The notes under the pieces are model-generated. The model worked only from the letters and a program-made list of their open reading frames with translations. It ran no database searches and had not been told where the DNA came from. From positions 1 through 5,641 of the forward strand of contig DAOWLL010000138.1 in the NCBI GenBank assembly GCA_030641945.1: 5,641 bases of DNA. The letters run 5' to 3'. This DNA is from Gammaproteobacteria bacterium. GTDB lineage: Bacteria > Pseudomonadota > Gammaproteobacteria > SZUA-229. The position numbers and the translations under genes were made by a program. Positions 1 through 5,555 of the stretch are shown in pieces. Numbering within the stretch: position 1 is the first letter of the stretch; each line of letters begins with the position of its first letter.

Positions 1-38
1 ATTCAACGTCCACGCACTTACATACTGTCTGCGTCCAT

Positions 39-77
39 CGCCTGAAGGCGAGGGGTTTATAGATCCCCTATCGGGGA
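39..77. repeat. Two short hairpins upstream of the MITE
   Basis: CGCCT-GA-AGGCG (39-50) forms a 5-bp stem. TCCCC-TATC-GGGGA (64-77) forms another, which competes with AGGGG (51-55) pairing to CCCCT (65-69). No T-tract follows, so this is not a canonical terminator. Bases 1-83 otherwise hold no recognisable gene. A short plus-strand frame runs open from base 1 to a TGA at 43-45 and could be the tail of an upstream gene, but it is too short to judge. Confidence 0.35.
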
Positions 78-83
78 CTCTAA

Positions 84-389
84 CCCGCATACTGCACGAA
101 GGATTTGGATTTTAGGGGCAAACTGGCAAAAAATCTTCTGGAAAGATTTTTCGCGCAAGCCCCGACAGGGGTGAGTCTCATGGATGAGACGAACAACCAG
201 GTTGTGCGATCGCACGCGGATTCATAGCCATAGCTATGGATCAAGGGGGATCGTTCAAGATGCGCCGCCAGGTTGTTCATAAAACCACACGGACAAGCTG
301 TAACTGGATTTACCCCGTTCATTTTGTTGAATATGACTCTAATACTAATCACTAACGAATTCAGTGTCCGCCTTCGTGCAATATGCGGG
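84..389. mobile_element. MITE-like non-autonomous element with 19-bp TIRs and CTAA target duplication
   Basis: The left end CCCGCATACTGCACGAAGG (84-102) and the right end CCTTCGTGCAATATGCGGG (371-389) are inverted copies matching at 18 of 19 positions. CTAA lies immediately outside both ends (80-83 and 390-393), as a 4-bp target-site duplication would. The 306-bp interior has no credible transposase. The 115-codon minus-strand frame spanning it (80-427) runs through both terminal repeats and lacks any recognisable domain, so I do not call it a gene. The element must be moved by a transposase elsewhere. A 4-bp duplication with CC-starting ends would fit an IS1380-like source, but that family assignment is only a suggestion. 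The insertion lies just upstream of the porin control region without interrupting the FNR-like site at 414-427. Confidence 0.72.
115..239. repeat. Run of consecutive palindromes inside the MITE
   Basis: Five dyads follow in close succession. AAAAATCTT (129-137) pairs with AAGATTTTT (143-151) around a 5-nt loop, closed outside by GGGGC (115-119) and GCCCC (159-163). CCCC-GACA-GGGG spans 160-171 and competes with the outer stem. GTCTCAT-GG-ATGAGAC spans 175-190. GTGCGATCGCAC (204-215) is a perfect 12-bp palindrome overlapping ACAACC-A-GGTTGT (193-205). CCATAGCTATGG (228-239) is another perfect 12-bp palindrome. CCAGGTTGT recurs directly at 197-205 and 268-276. Such density suggests a folded single strand, RNA or DNA, or a set of protein-binding sites. 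Confidence 0.7.
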
Positions 390-413
390 CTAATGCACTG
401 GCGACAGGTTAAC

Positions 414-427
414 TTGATAGAGATCAA
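414..427. promoter_or_regulatory. FNR/Anr-type binding site
   Basis: TTGAT-AGAG-ATCAA is a perfect match to the FNR/Anr/Dnr consensus TTGAT-N4-ATCAA. It is centred at 420.5, about 90 bp upstream of the transcription start expected from the -10 box at 498-503. That distance is compatible with activation from an upstream (class I) position. A weaker -10-like GCTAAT (455-460) also lies downstream but does not give the ideal -41.5 spacing. The site implies control of the porin gene by oxygen or nitrogen oxides. The match is seen in the sequence; the regulator and the direction of control are inferred. Confidence 0.72.
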
Positions 428-465
428 TCACATATAAGATTTTAGCATTTCATTGCTAATCTAAT

Positions 466-480
466 TGAGAATCGTTTGCA
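466..480. promoter_or_regulatory. Fur-like box overlapping the promoter
   Basis: TGAGAATCGTTTGCA matches the 7-1-7 Fur model TGATAAT-N-ATTATCA at 10 of 14 defined positions. The left arm is strong (6/7) and the right arm is weaker (4/7). Just upstream, GCTAAT (455-460) matches the GATAAT hexamer at 5 of 6 positions. The site covers the proposed -35 hexamer, where bound Fur would block RNA polymerase. The match is moderate, so the call is tentative. Confidence 0.45.
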
Positions 481-503
481 TTTGTATTGTTCGTCTGTAT
501 AAT
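475..503 (+). promoter_or_regulatory. Sigma70-like promoter of the porin gene
   Basis: The -10 box is a perfect TATAAT at 498-503. The best -35 candidate is TTTGCA at 475-480 (4/6 to TTGACA) with the ideal 17-bp spacer. Transcription should start near 510, leaving a leader of about 33 nt before the ATG at 543. The weak -35 fits a promoter that needs an activator, in keeping with the upstream FNR-like site. Confidence 0.6.
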
Positions 504-542
504 GCCATCCAAAACAAGATTTTTCTTTATTTGGAGCCCCCA

Positions 543-1691
543 ATGAAACGCTGTAAACCACTAGTCTCGTCGGTAGCGGCAGCAATTGCACTATCCGCTT
601 CAGCACCCACCCTGGCGGTAACGGATGAGGAATTCAAGGCCCTGCAGGACCAGATCAACCAGCTGGCTGATGCTGTTGAAAGCTCAGCCAGCACTGAAAC
701 CAACAAGGTTCATATCGGCGGTTATGGCGAACTGCACTACAACAACCTGGAAAGTCCGGACGGCAGTGAATTCAAGCAGCTCGATTTCCACCGCTTTGTC
801 CTGTTCTTCGGTTATGACTTCAGCGACAGTATTCGCTTCCATTCGGAAGTCGAAATTGAACATGCACTCGTTAAGGATACAGCTGATGGATCTGGTTCTG
901 GAGAAATTGAACTTGAACAGGCCTACATCGAATTCGACCTGACCGAGAACATGGAAGCCAGGGGCGGCCTGTTCCTGATCCCGGTCGGTATTCTGAACGA
1001 AACCCATGAGCCTCCCACCTTCTATGGTGTTGAGCGCAATCCGATTGAAACGAGAATAATCCCCTCAACATGGTGGGAAGGCGGTGCCGCATTAACCGGC
1101 CGCATTGGTGGTTCGGGCCTGAGTTATGACCTGGCTATCACATCGGGTCTTGACGGCGGCACAGATGTTCGCGGCGGCAGGCAAAAAGTCGCCAAGGCAA
1201 CAGCCAACGACCCAGCCTATACCGGTCGCCTGAAATACACCGGGCTTCGGGGACTGGAACTGGCAGGTACGGTCAACTACCAGTCTGACATGACGCAAAG
1301 TACTGACCCAGATATCAACGACGCTGTACTACTGTCAGCCCACGCCATCTACAACATCAGCCAGTTCCAGCTGCGTGCGCTCTATGCGAACTGGGATATC
1401 GATGTAACTTCTAATGCTACGCCCGAAGATCAGGCCAGGGACAAACAGGACGGTTACTATGTTGAAGGCTCGTGGAAGTTTGTGCCCAGCGCTGGCGTGT
1501 TTGCCCGCTACAATGCCTGGGACAATGGCGGCCTGGGTGATACTGAAAAAACCCAGACCGACATAGGCATCAATTACTGGCCACACGAAGACGTTGTCAT
1601 CAAATTCGATATCCAGAAACAGGACCACGGCGCTGTCAATACGGCCAGCGAACAGGATGGCTTCAACATTGGCATCGGTTATCAATTTTAA
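543..1691 (+). CDS. Outer-membrane porin (putative, Porin_O_P-like)
   Basis: This encodes a 382-residue protein predicted to form a beta-barrel channel in the outer membrane. Residues 1-25 are a signal peptide: a basic start (MKRCK), a hydrophobic core and a likely cut after PTLA. A short polar helical stretch (about 27-48) precedes the first barrel strand, which begins KVHIGGYGELHY. Alternating aromatic and polar strands follow, and the chain ends in YQF; a terminal Phe is the usual signal for barrel assembly. The central region with ELEQAYIEF and LFLIPVG resembles proteobacterial porins annotated as phosphate-selective or generic porins. The true substrate cannot be read from sequence. I chose the ATG at 543 because GGAG (533-536) sits 6 nt upstream and the signal peptide starts there. 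The in-frame TTG at 465 lies upstream of the promoter and inside the Fur-like site. A terminator follows 40 bp after the stop. Confidence 0.85.
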   Translation: MKRCKPLVSSVAAAIALSASAPTLAVTDEEFKALQDQINQLADAVESSASTETNKVHIGGYGELHYNNLESPDGSEFKQLDFHRFVLFFGYDFSDSIRFHSEVEIEHALVKDTADGSGSGEIELEQAYIEFDLTENMEARGGLFLIPVGILNETHEPPTFYGVERNPIETRIIPSTWWEGGAALTGRIGGSGLSYDLAITSGLDGGTDVRGGRQKVAKATANDPAYTGRLKYTGLRGLELAGTVNYQSDMTQSTDPDINDAVLLSAHAIYNISQFQLRALYANWDIDVTSNATPEDQARDKQDGYYVEGSWKFVPSAGVFARYNAWDNGGLGDTEKTQTDIGINYWPHEDVVIKFDIQKQDHGAVNTASEQDGFNIGIGYQF

Positions 1692-1730
1692 CAGTAACAG
1701 ACATGACTCCTGGTTATGTGCTGCAGTTGC

Positions 1731-1769
1731 AGAGGGGCCCAGAGAGATCCTGCGGGCTCCTCTTTTTTT
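1731..1769 (+). terminator. Rho-independent terminator after the porin gene
   Basis: AGAGGGGCCC (1731-1740) pairs with GGGCTCCTCT (1754-1763) in a 10-bp stem that includes one G-U pair. The loop is 13 nt and the stem is followed by seven T residues (1763-1769). This is a strong intrinsic terminator. It sits only 19 bp before the next start codon, so the downstream pair is reached by read-through or from a promoter I cannot identify. A smaller GCAG/CTGC pairing (1729-1732 with 1750-1753) could compete with it. Confidence 0.88.
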
Positions 1770-1787
1770 GTCAGCTTCTAGCCCGCC

Positions 1788-2309
1788 ATGAAAAATATCG
1801 CTTTCATCCTGCTGCTTTCACTGCTTTCAGCCAATACGCTCGCAGGCGGCGTCTACCAGGAACCCGATGCGTTTATTGCTGAGGTCTTTGCTGATAATCC
1901 ACCAAAAGTCGAGGTGATCTGGCCCGATAAAGAGCTGAAAGCACAGATAAAGGACATACTGGACCATGATTACAAGGGCCTGCGTATACGCTACTGGAAG
2001 CAGGAGCAGAGAACCGCATGGGTGCTTGATGAAATTGGCAAGGACAAACCCATAACAACGGGCTTTGTGATTAACAACGGCAGAATCGAGCGTGTGCGTG
2101 TACTGGTCTTCAGGGAAAGCCGCGGCTGGGAAATTCGGCATGCCTTCTTTACCGACCAGTTCGATAACGCATCGTTGAAAAACGACATGAAACTGGACCG
2201 TCATATTGACAATATATCGGGCGCCACATTATCTGTCAGAGCAGTGACAAAACTCGCGCGTGTCGCTCTGTTGCTTGATCAGACTGTTAGCGCACAAAAG
2301 GAAAGTTAA
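1788..2309 (+). CDS. Secreted FMN-binding-domain protein with covalent flavinylation motif
   Basis: This is a 173-residue predicted periplasmic electron carrier. Residues 1-19 form a signal peptide, with cleavage likely after NTLA. The rest is a single FMN-binding domain. Residues 141-147 read D-N-I-S-G-A-T and match the flavinylation consensus D-x-x-[ST]-G-A-[ST]. In proteins of this family ApbE joins FMN by a phosphoester bond to the last Thr or Ser, here Thr147 (codon 2226-2228). The preceding stretch (about 90-125: TTGFVINNGRIERVRVLVFRE and on) fits the family's beta-sheet core. No CxxCH haem site or membrane anchor is present, so it is probably soluble. The ATG at 1788 is the first start after an in-frame TAG at 1779, but no clear Shine-Dalgarno precedes it, suggesting modest translation. 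Its stop shares one base with the next start (TAATG at 2307-2311), which points to translational coupling with the membrane partner. No ApbE gene is in this window. Confidence 0.87.
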   Translation: MKNIAFILLLSLLSANTLAGGVYQEPDAFIAEVFADNPPKVEVIWPDKELKAQIKDILDHDYKGLRIRYWKQEQRTAWVLDEIGKDKPITTGFVINNGRIERVRVLVFRESRGWEIRHAFFTDQFDNASLKNDMKLDRHIDNISGATLSVRAVTKLARVALLLDQTVSAQKES

Positions 2310-3085
2310 TGACTGGACGCAAACCAAAAAGATTCATTGCATTCCTCTGGCATCGACGCATCGGGCTGGTCGCTATCATCCTGGTCATTGTTCTCGCGAT
2401 AACCGGCATCATGCTGAACCATACGGAAGAGCTGAAACTGGATGAAAACTATGTCGAATCTTCATTGCTGCTTGGCTGGTATGGACTCGAACCTGAAGGT
2501 GAGGCAATCAGCTATGATATCGGCGAACATGTAATAACCGTGCTTGATCAGCTGGTCTTTTTTAACTCCTACCCGGTAACCAAAACCGGGCAGACATTTC
2601 TTGGCGCAGTTAAAGCCGAGCAATTAATCGTGCTGGCTTTTGATACAGAGCTCGTATTGCTCACGCATGACGGCGAGCTCGTAGAACGTATGCCGACAGG
2701 ACACAGCTTCTCCGACATACAGCGCATCGGTATCAAATACAATCGCCCGGTTATAGAAACCAGTGATCCTTTGTATTACATGGCAGATGAACACATCCTG
2801 GACTGGGATGTGATTATTAACGAAGACATCAGCTGGGCACAGAAGACCACGCTAAATCAGACGAAAATGTCGGTTCTGCTCGAATCGTTTCGAGGCAGGG
2901 GATTAACCCTGGAGCGTGTCGTGCTTGATCTGCATAGCGGCAGGCTGTTTGGTGACTACGGTACTTACCTTATGGATGCCGCCGCTGTCGCCCTGCTCTG
3001 GTTATCGTGCAGCGGACTCTGGGTATGGTGGAGTCGAAGAATGACGCAGAAAAATAAGCGTCATTTTCAAAAGCATCACCGTTAA
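2309..3085 (+). CDS. PepSY-associated two-helix inner-membrane protein
   Basis: This 258-residue protein probably passes electrons across the inner membrane to the flavoprotein encoded just upstream. The first membrane helix is about residues 17-36, after the basic segment FLWHRR. A periplasmic domain of roughly 180 residues follows. The second helix is about 220-241, entered by the hallmark LDLHSGRLFGDYGTYLMDA, and the tail is short and basic. This is a compact version of the PepSY_TM architecture. Larger relatives such as the siderophore reductase FoxB bind two haems through histidines. His15, His38 and His209 lie next to the two helices here and are the obvious candidate ligands, but this is inferred by analogy. 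Translation starts at the ATG overlapping the upstream stop, with AAGGA (2298-2302) 6 nt before it. No terminator is evident before the convergent gene. Confidence 0.82.
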   Translation: MTGRKPKRFIAFLWHRRIGLVAIILVIVLAITGIMLNHTEELKLDENYVESSLLLGWYGLEPEGEAISYDIGEHVITVLDQLVFFNSYPVTKTGQTFLGAVKAEQLIVLAFDTELVLLTHDGELVERMPTGHSFSDIQRIGIKYNRPVIETSDPLYYMADEHILDWDVIINEDISWAQKTTLNQTKMSVLLESFRGRGLTLERVVLDLHSGRLFGDYGTYLMDAAAVALLWLSCSGLWVWWSRRMTQKNKRHFQKHHR

Positions 3086-3089
3086 AAAC

Positions 3090-3120
3090 AGTGGTAAGGG
3101 ACGAGGGAAAAGTGGTAAGG
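3090..3120. repeat. Direct repeat AGTGGTAAGG in the convergent gap
   Basis: AGTGGTAAGG occurs at 3090-3099 and 3111-3120, 21 bp apart. The opposite strand just beyond carries AGTGG twice, at 3163-3167 and 3155-3159, within the 3' end of the transporter gene. Only about 65 bp separate the two stop codons and I see no hairpin with a T-tract, so how transcription ends in either direction is unclear. Confidence 0.6.
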
Positions 3121-3150
3121 ATGGATTACAATAAACTCAATAACTCGTTA

Positions 3151-4212
3151 CTAGCCACTCTCCACTGCCGGACCCTTCGGCCACGAATTGATCACTGCCT
3201 GCACCAGCGTCGCCAGCGGTATCGCAAAAAACACGCCCCATACACCCCACAAGCCGCCAAACACCAGCACCGAGATAATGATTGCTACAGGATGCATGTT
3301 CACCACTTCTGAGAACAGCAGGGGAACGACCACGTTCGCATCCAGTGCCTGCACCACAAGGTAGGCAATCATGACGTACAGGAAATTATCACCCGGCCCC
3401 CACTGGAACCATGCAATCAATGCCACCGGTATGGTTACAGCAATAGCGCCCACATAGGGAATAATTACCGACAGGCCAATGAACAAACTAAGCGTCGCTG
3501 CATAATTAAGACCCATCAATCCCAGAGGAATATACGCGGCAACACCAACGATCAGGATCTCCAGCAGTTTGCCGCGAATATAATTTCCCATCTTGGCATC
3601 GACATCTTTCCAGACTGTATAAGCGAGACCATGGTCCTTGGGTAGAAATCGTGTAAACCAGGTAATGATCTTCTCCTTGTCCTTGAGCATGAAAAACACG
3701 AGCAACGGGATCACGATCAGGTACACCATCATCATGAACAGGTTTCCTGCAGATGCCAGTGAATAGGACACTGCTTTTTGCCCGACAGCAACCAGCTCAT
3801 TGTTAATACTGGTAATGACTTCGTTGACCTGTACCTCTGAAATCAGCGGATATTTCTCCGGCAGCGCCAGGATCTTCTGCTGAAGCTTTTCCAGTATAGA
3901 GGGAAAATCACGCACAAACTGCGTTATTTGCCGGGTCACCAACGGCACCAGGCCGAGCAATACAATCAACAGGGTAGTAACAAAAACGAAAACCGTAAAT
4001 ATAACGGAGATTATTCGCGGCACACCAACATTGGTGATTCTTCTTACGATGCCTTCCAGCGCATAGGCAATTACCAGGCTGGCAAGGACCGGTGCCAGGA
4101 TATCCCCCCAGTAAAGCACAATGATCGTACCGAGCACGATCATCAACACAAGAATTACAGCCTGTGGATTCGAGAAATTACGCTCGTACCAGGCATGTAG
4201 AAATTCAATCAT
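3151..4212 (-). CDS. AI-2E/PerM-family membrane transporter
   Basis: This 353-residue inner-membrane protein belongs to the AI-2E transporter family (PF01594), whose E. coli members include PerM and TqsA. Paired hydrophobic helices lie at about 17-53 and a third at 67-93. A polar helical domain (94-150) follows, with a further helix near 154-175 ending in the family's FMLKDKE turn. Then come YIRGKLLEIL (211-220), a block of helices containing IPYVGA (251-256), the signature DANVVVPLLFSEVVNMHPVA (281-300), and a last helix pair with GGLWGVWGVFFAIPLA. Length and motif order are normal for the family. Known members export the signal AI-2 or act as ion antiporters, and the substrate here is unknown. 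AGGG at 4220-4223 lies 7 nt before the start, which overlaps the upstream stop by 4 bp (ATGA). The gene ends in tandem TAG TAA stops. It is the third gene of a LysR-led operon. Confidence 0.88.
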   Translation of the reverse strand: MIEFLHAWYERNFSNPQAVILVLMIVLGTIIVLYWGDILAPVLASLVIAYALEGIVRRITNVGVPRIISVIFTVFVFVTTLLIVLLGLVPLVTRQITQFVRDFPSILEKLQQKILALPEKYPLISEVQVNEVITSINNELVAVGQKAVSYSLASAGNLFMMMVYLIVIPLLVFFMLKDKEKIITWFTRFLPKDHGLAYTVWKDVDAKMGNYIRGKLLEILIVGVAAYIPLGLMGLNYAATLSLFIGLSVIIPYVGAIAVTIPVALIAWFQWGPGDNFLYVMIAYLVVQALDANVVVPLLFSEVVNMHPVAIIISVLVFGGLWGVWGVFFAIPLATLVQAVINSWPKGPAVESG

Positions 4213-4556
4213 TCAAATTCCCTGAGTATTTTTTTATAAGTATCTTCGAACAGCGCTTCGATTTCATTGATCACTTCATCTGCATCACGCCCCTTTACCA
4301 TGTGATCGGTCATCAGGTTTGATGCAACAGCAAATACTTCCATACTGTCAATCATAGGATACGTCAGCTTCAGGCGCTTGATTGCTCCAACAACGGTCTC
4401 GTTTTCCGCCCTTGGAACTTCAACAGGTTCACCAATATCCTGTTGCACAATGCCACCCTTTGTTTGAAGGAACTCGGCATAATCGAACAGGCTTTGCTGT
4501 CGATCCTTATCAAGTGTATTGAACAGGTCAGCCAGCGCTTTTGCATCACGCTTCAT
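4209..4556 (-). CDS. Conserved-looking small protein of unknown function
   Basis: I cannot assign a function to this 115-residue soluble, acidic, mostly helical protein. The N-terminal third (ALADLFNTLDKDRQQSLFDYAEFL, residues 7-30) resembles the short helical start of DUF2281-like and antitoxin-like proteins. It is followed by a Pro- and Glu-rich linker (about 36-52) and a second helical part beginning ETVVGAIKRLKLTYPMID. That part ends with an amphipathic helix (about 90-115: GRDADEVINEIEALFEDTYK and on). There is no signal peptide, membrane segment or Cys pair. It starts 23 bp after the LysR stop, with GGGG (4564-4567) 7 nt before the ATG, and its TGA overlaps the transporter start by 4 bp. 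Such coupling suggests it works with the transporter, perhaps as a cytoplasmic partner, but that is inference from position only. Confidence 0.75.
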   Translation of the reverse strand: MKRDAKALADLFNTLDKDRQQSLFDYAEFLQTKGGIVQQDIGEPVEVPRAENETVVGAIKRLKLTYPMIDSMEVFAVASNLMTDHMVKGRDADEVINEIEALFEDTYKKILREFE

Positions 4557-4579
4557 TTAACAACCCCGAAAATGATTGA

Positions 4580-5473
4580 TTACTCTTCTTTGCAAAACTC
4601 TTGCGCAAATGACAACAGCTGATCAGCCGCTCGCGATTTGAATTTATAACGCTGGCGTACAAATGAAAACGGCCTTTCGAGTGAAGGCTTCAACTCTACT
4701 GCTGTGAGCGTGGCCAGCTTCAATTCCTTAATTATAGTTGCACGGGACACAATAGATATCCCCATGCCTGCTTCAACAGCACCCTTGATCGCTTCCGGGC
4801 TGCTCAGTTCAAAACAGATATTCAGCGCTTCACCGTTACCATGTTTTTCCACATAGGTAGTTATCACTTCCTGGGTACCGGAACCGTGTTCGCGGCTTAT
4901 GAACGGATAAGAAATAAAGTCTTCAACACGCAACTTCTTCTCACCTGCCAGCACATGTTCATTTGGCATAATCACAACCAGATGATCCATTTTGCACTCT
5001 TCAACAACAAGGTTTTTGTTGTTGACAGAGCCCTCAACAATGCCCAGGTCAATATCATTGTTTTCGACCATGGAAACAATATCTTCGGTATTGGATTCAC
5101 GTAAATTGATTATTACTTCCGGAAACTTTGTTTTAAACTCTCCTATCAGTAACGGCAGCATGTACTCTGCTATGGTTGTACTGGCACCCAGGGTCACTGA
5201 TCCGCTGACATCACCCGTCATCTCGGTGATGCTGCGCGTCATATCCTCGTATAGTTTCAGTATCCGATCAGAATAGGTATAAACCTGTTTGCCCACATCA
5301 GTTAGTGTCACCTTGTTATGGGTACGATCGAAAAGGCGGGTATTGAACTGCTCTTCCAGCTGGCGAATCTGAAAGGTCACGGCCGGCTGGGTCATATGCA
5401 GCTCTTCAGCCGCTTTGGTAAAATTCAGCAGTCGAGCTACAGTGTTAAATATTTTAAGTCGCCTGTCCGCCAT
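4580..5473 (-). CDS. LysR-family transcriptional regulator, CysL-like
   Basis: This 297-residue DNA-binding regulator has standard LysR length. The N-terminal winged helix-turn-helix spans residues 1-60, with the hallmark FTKAAEELHMTQPAVTFQIR at 18-37. A linker helix (about 62-88) leads to the effector-binding domain (92-297). There GASTTIAEYMLP (96-107), NTEDIV, IDLGIVEG (141-148), REHGSGT (194-200) and SPEAIKGAVEAGMGIS match the pattern of CysL-like regulators. Ser/Thr at 98-100 and 198-200 sit where this group binds small, often anionic ligands. The effector is unknown; a link to sulfur or carbon assimilation is possible by family only. The start fits the family's usual N-terminus although no clear Shine-Dalgarno precedes it. 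It heads the operon with the small protein and the PerM-like transporter. It may also control the divergent gene to its right, as LysR proteins commonly do. Confidence 0.88.
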   Translation of the reverse strand: MADRRLKIFNTVARLLNFTKAAEELHMTQPAVTFQIRQLEEQFNTRLFDRTHNKVTLTDVGKQVYTYSDRILKLYEDMTRSITEMTGDVSGSVTLGASTTIAEYMLPLLIGEFKTKFPEVIINLRESNTEDIVSMVENNDIDLGIVEGSVNNKNLVVEECKMDHLVVIMPNEHVLAGEKKLRVEDFISYPFISREHGSGTQEVITTYVEKHGNGEALNICFELSSPEAIKGAVEAGMGISIVSRATIIKELKLATLTAVELKPSLERPFSFVRQRYKFKSRAADQLLSFAQEFCKEE

Positions 5474-5485
5474 ATATAAACAGTT

Positions 5486-5514
5486 CTGAAAAGCTGTATT
5501 TTTTGCCTGAAAAG
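5486..5514. promoter_or_regulatory. Possible operator: CTGAAAAG direct repeat in divergent region
   Basis: CTGAAAAG occurs at 5486-5493 and 5507-5514, exactly 21 bp or two helical turns apart, within 45 bp of the LysR start. GCCT-GAAA-AGGC (5505-5516? approximately, around the second copy) also forms a short dyad. Paired sites on one DNA face suit a dimeric or tetrameric regulator, and LysR proteins usually bind the region upstream of their own gene. No convincing -35/-10 pair could be fixed for either direction. Confidence 0.4.
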
Positions 5515-5540
5515 GCTATGGTAACACTCATACAGGAAAA

Positions 5541-5546
5541 AAGGAG
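5541..5546 (+). promoter_or_regulatory. Strong ribosome binding site for a divergent gene
   Basis: AAGGAG is a near-perfect Shine-Dalgarno. It lies 5 nt before an ATG at 5552, which opens a 16-codon frame closed by TAA at 5600-5602. It also lies 9 nt before an ATG at 5556, whose frame stays open to the window end. The 9-nt spacing and open frame favour 5556 as the gene start, though the 5552 frame could be a short leader peptide. Confidence 0.5.
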
Positions 5547-5555
5547 CTTAGATGC

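Noticed and set aside
129..151. The AAAAATCTT/AAGATTTTT stem as a terminator
   Set aside because: The stem is almost all A-T and the T residues belong to the stem itself rather than following it. No gene ends just upstream in either direction.
80..427. A 115-codon minus-strand frame across the MITE
   Set aside because: It reads through both inverted terminal repeats and the palindromes, has no recognisable domain, and its composition follows the repeats. It is best explained as a chance frame.
465..542. Upstream TTG start extending the porin by 26 residues
   Set aside because: It would lie upstream of the TATAAT promoter and within the Fur-like site, and would bury the signal peptide. The ATG at 543 has a good Shine-Dalgarno.
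684..1007. Minus-strand frames opposite the porin
   Set aside because: They are antisense shadows of a well-supported coding region with a signal peptide and barrel pattern.
3091..3312. Small plus-strand frame of 73 codons
   Set aside because: It begins in the AGTGG repeat region and then runs antisense to the conserved 3' end of the AI-2E-family gene, with no Shine-Dalgarno or domain.
3928..4200. Plus-strand frame of 90 codons opposite the transporter
   Set aside because: It is antisense to the clear membrane helices of the transporter. The polar, Gln/Asn/His-rich translation is typical of a complement of hydrophobic codons.
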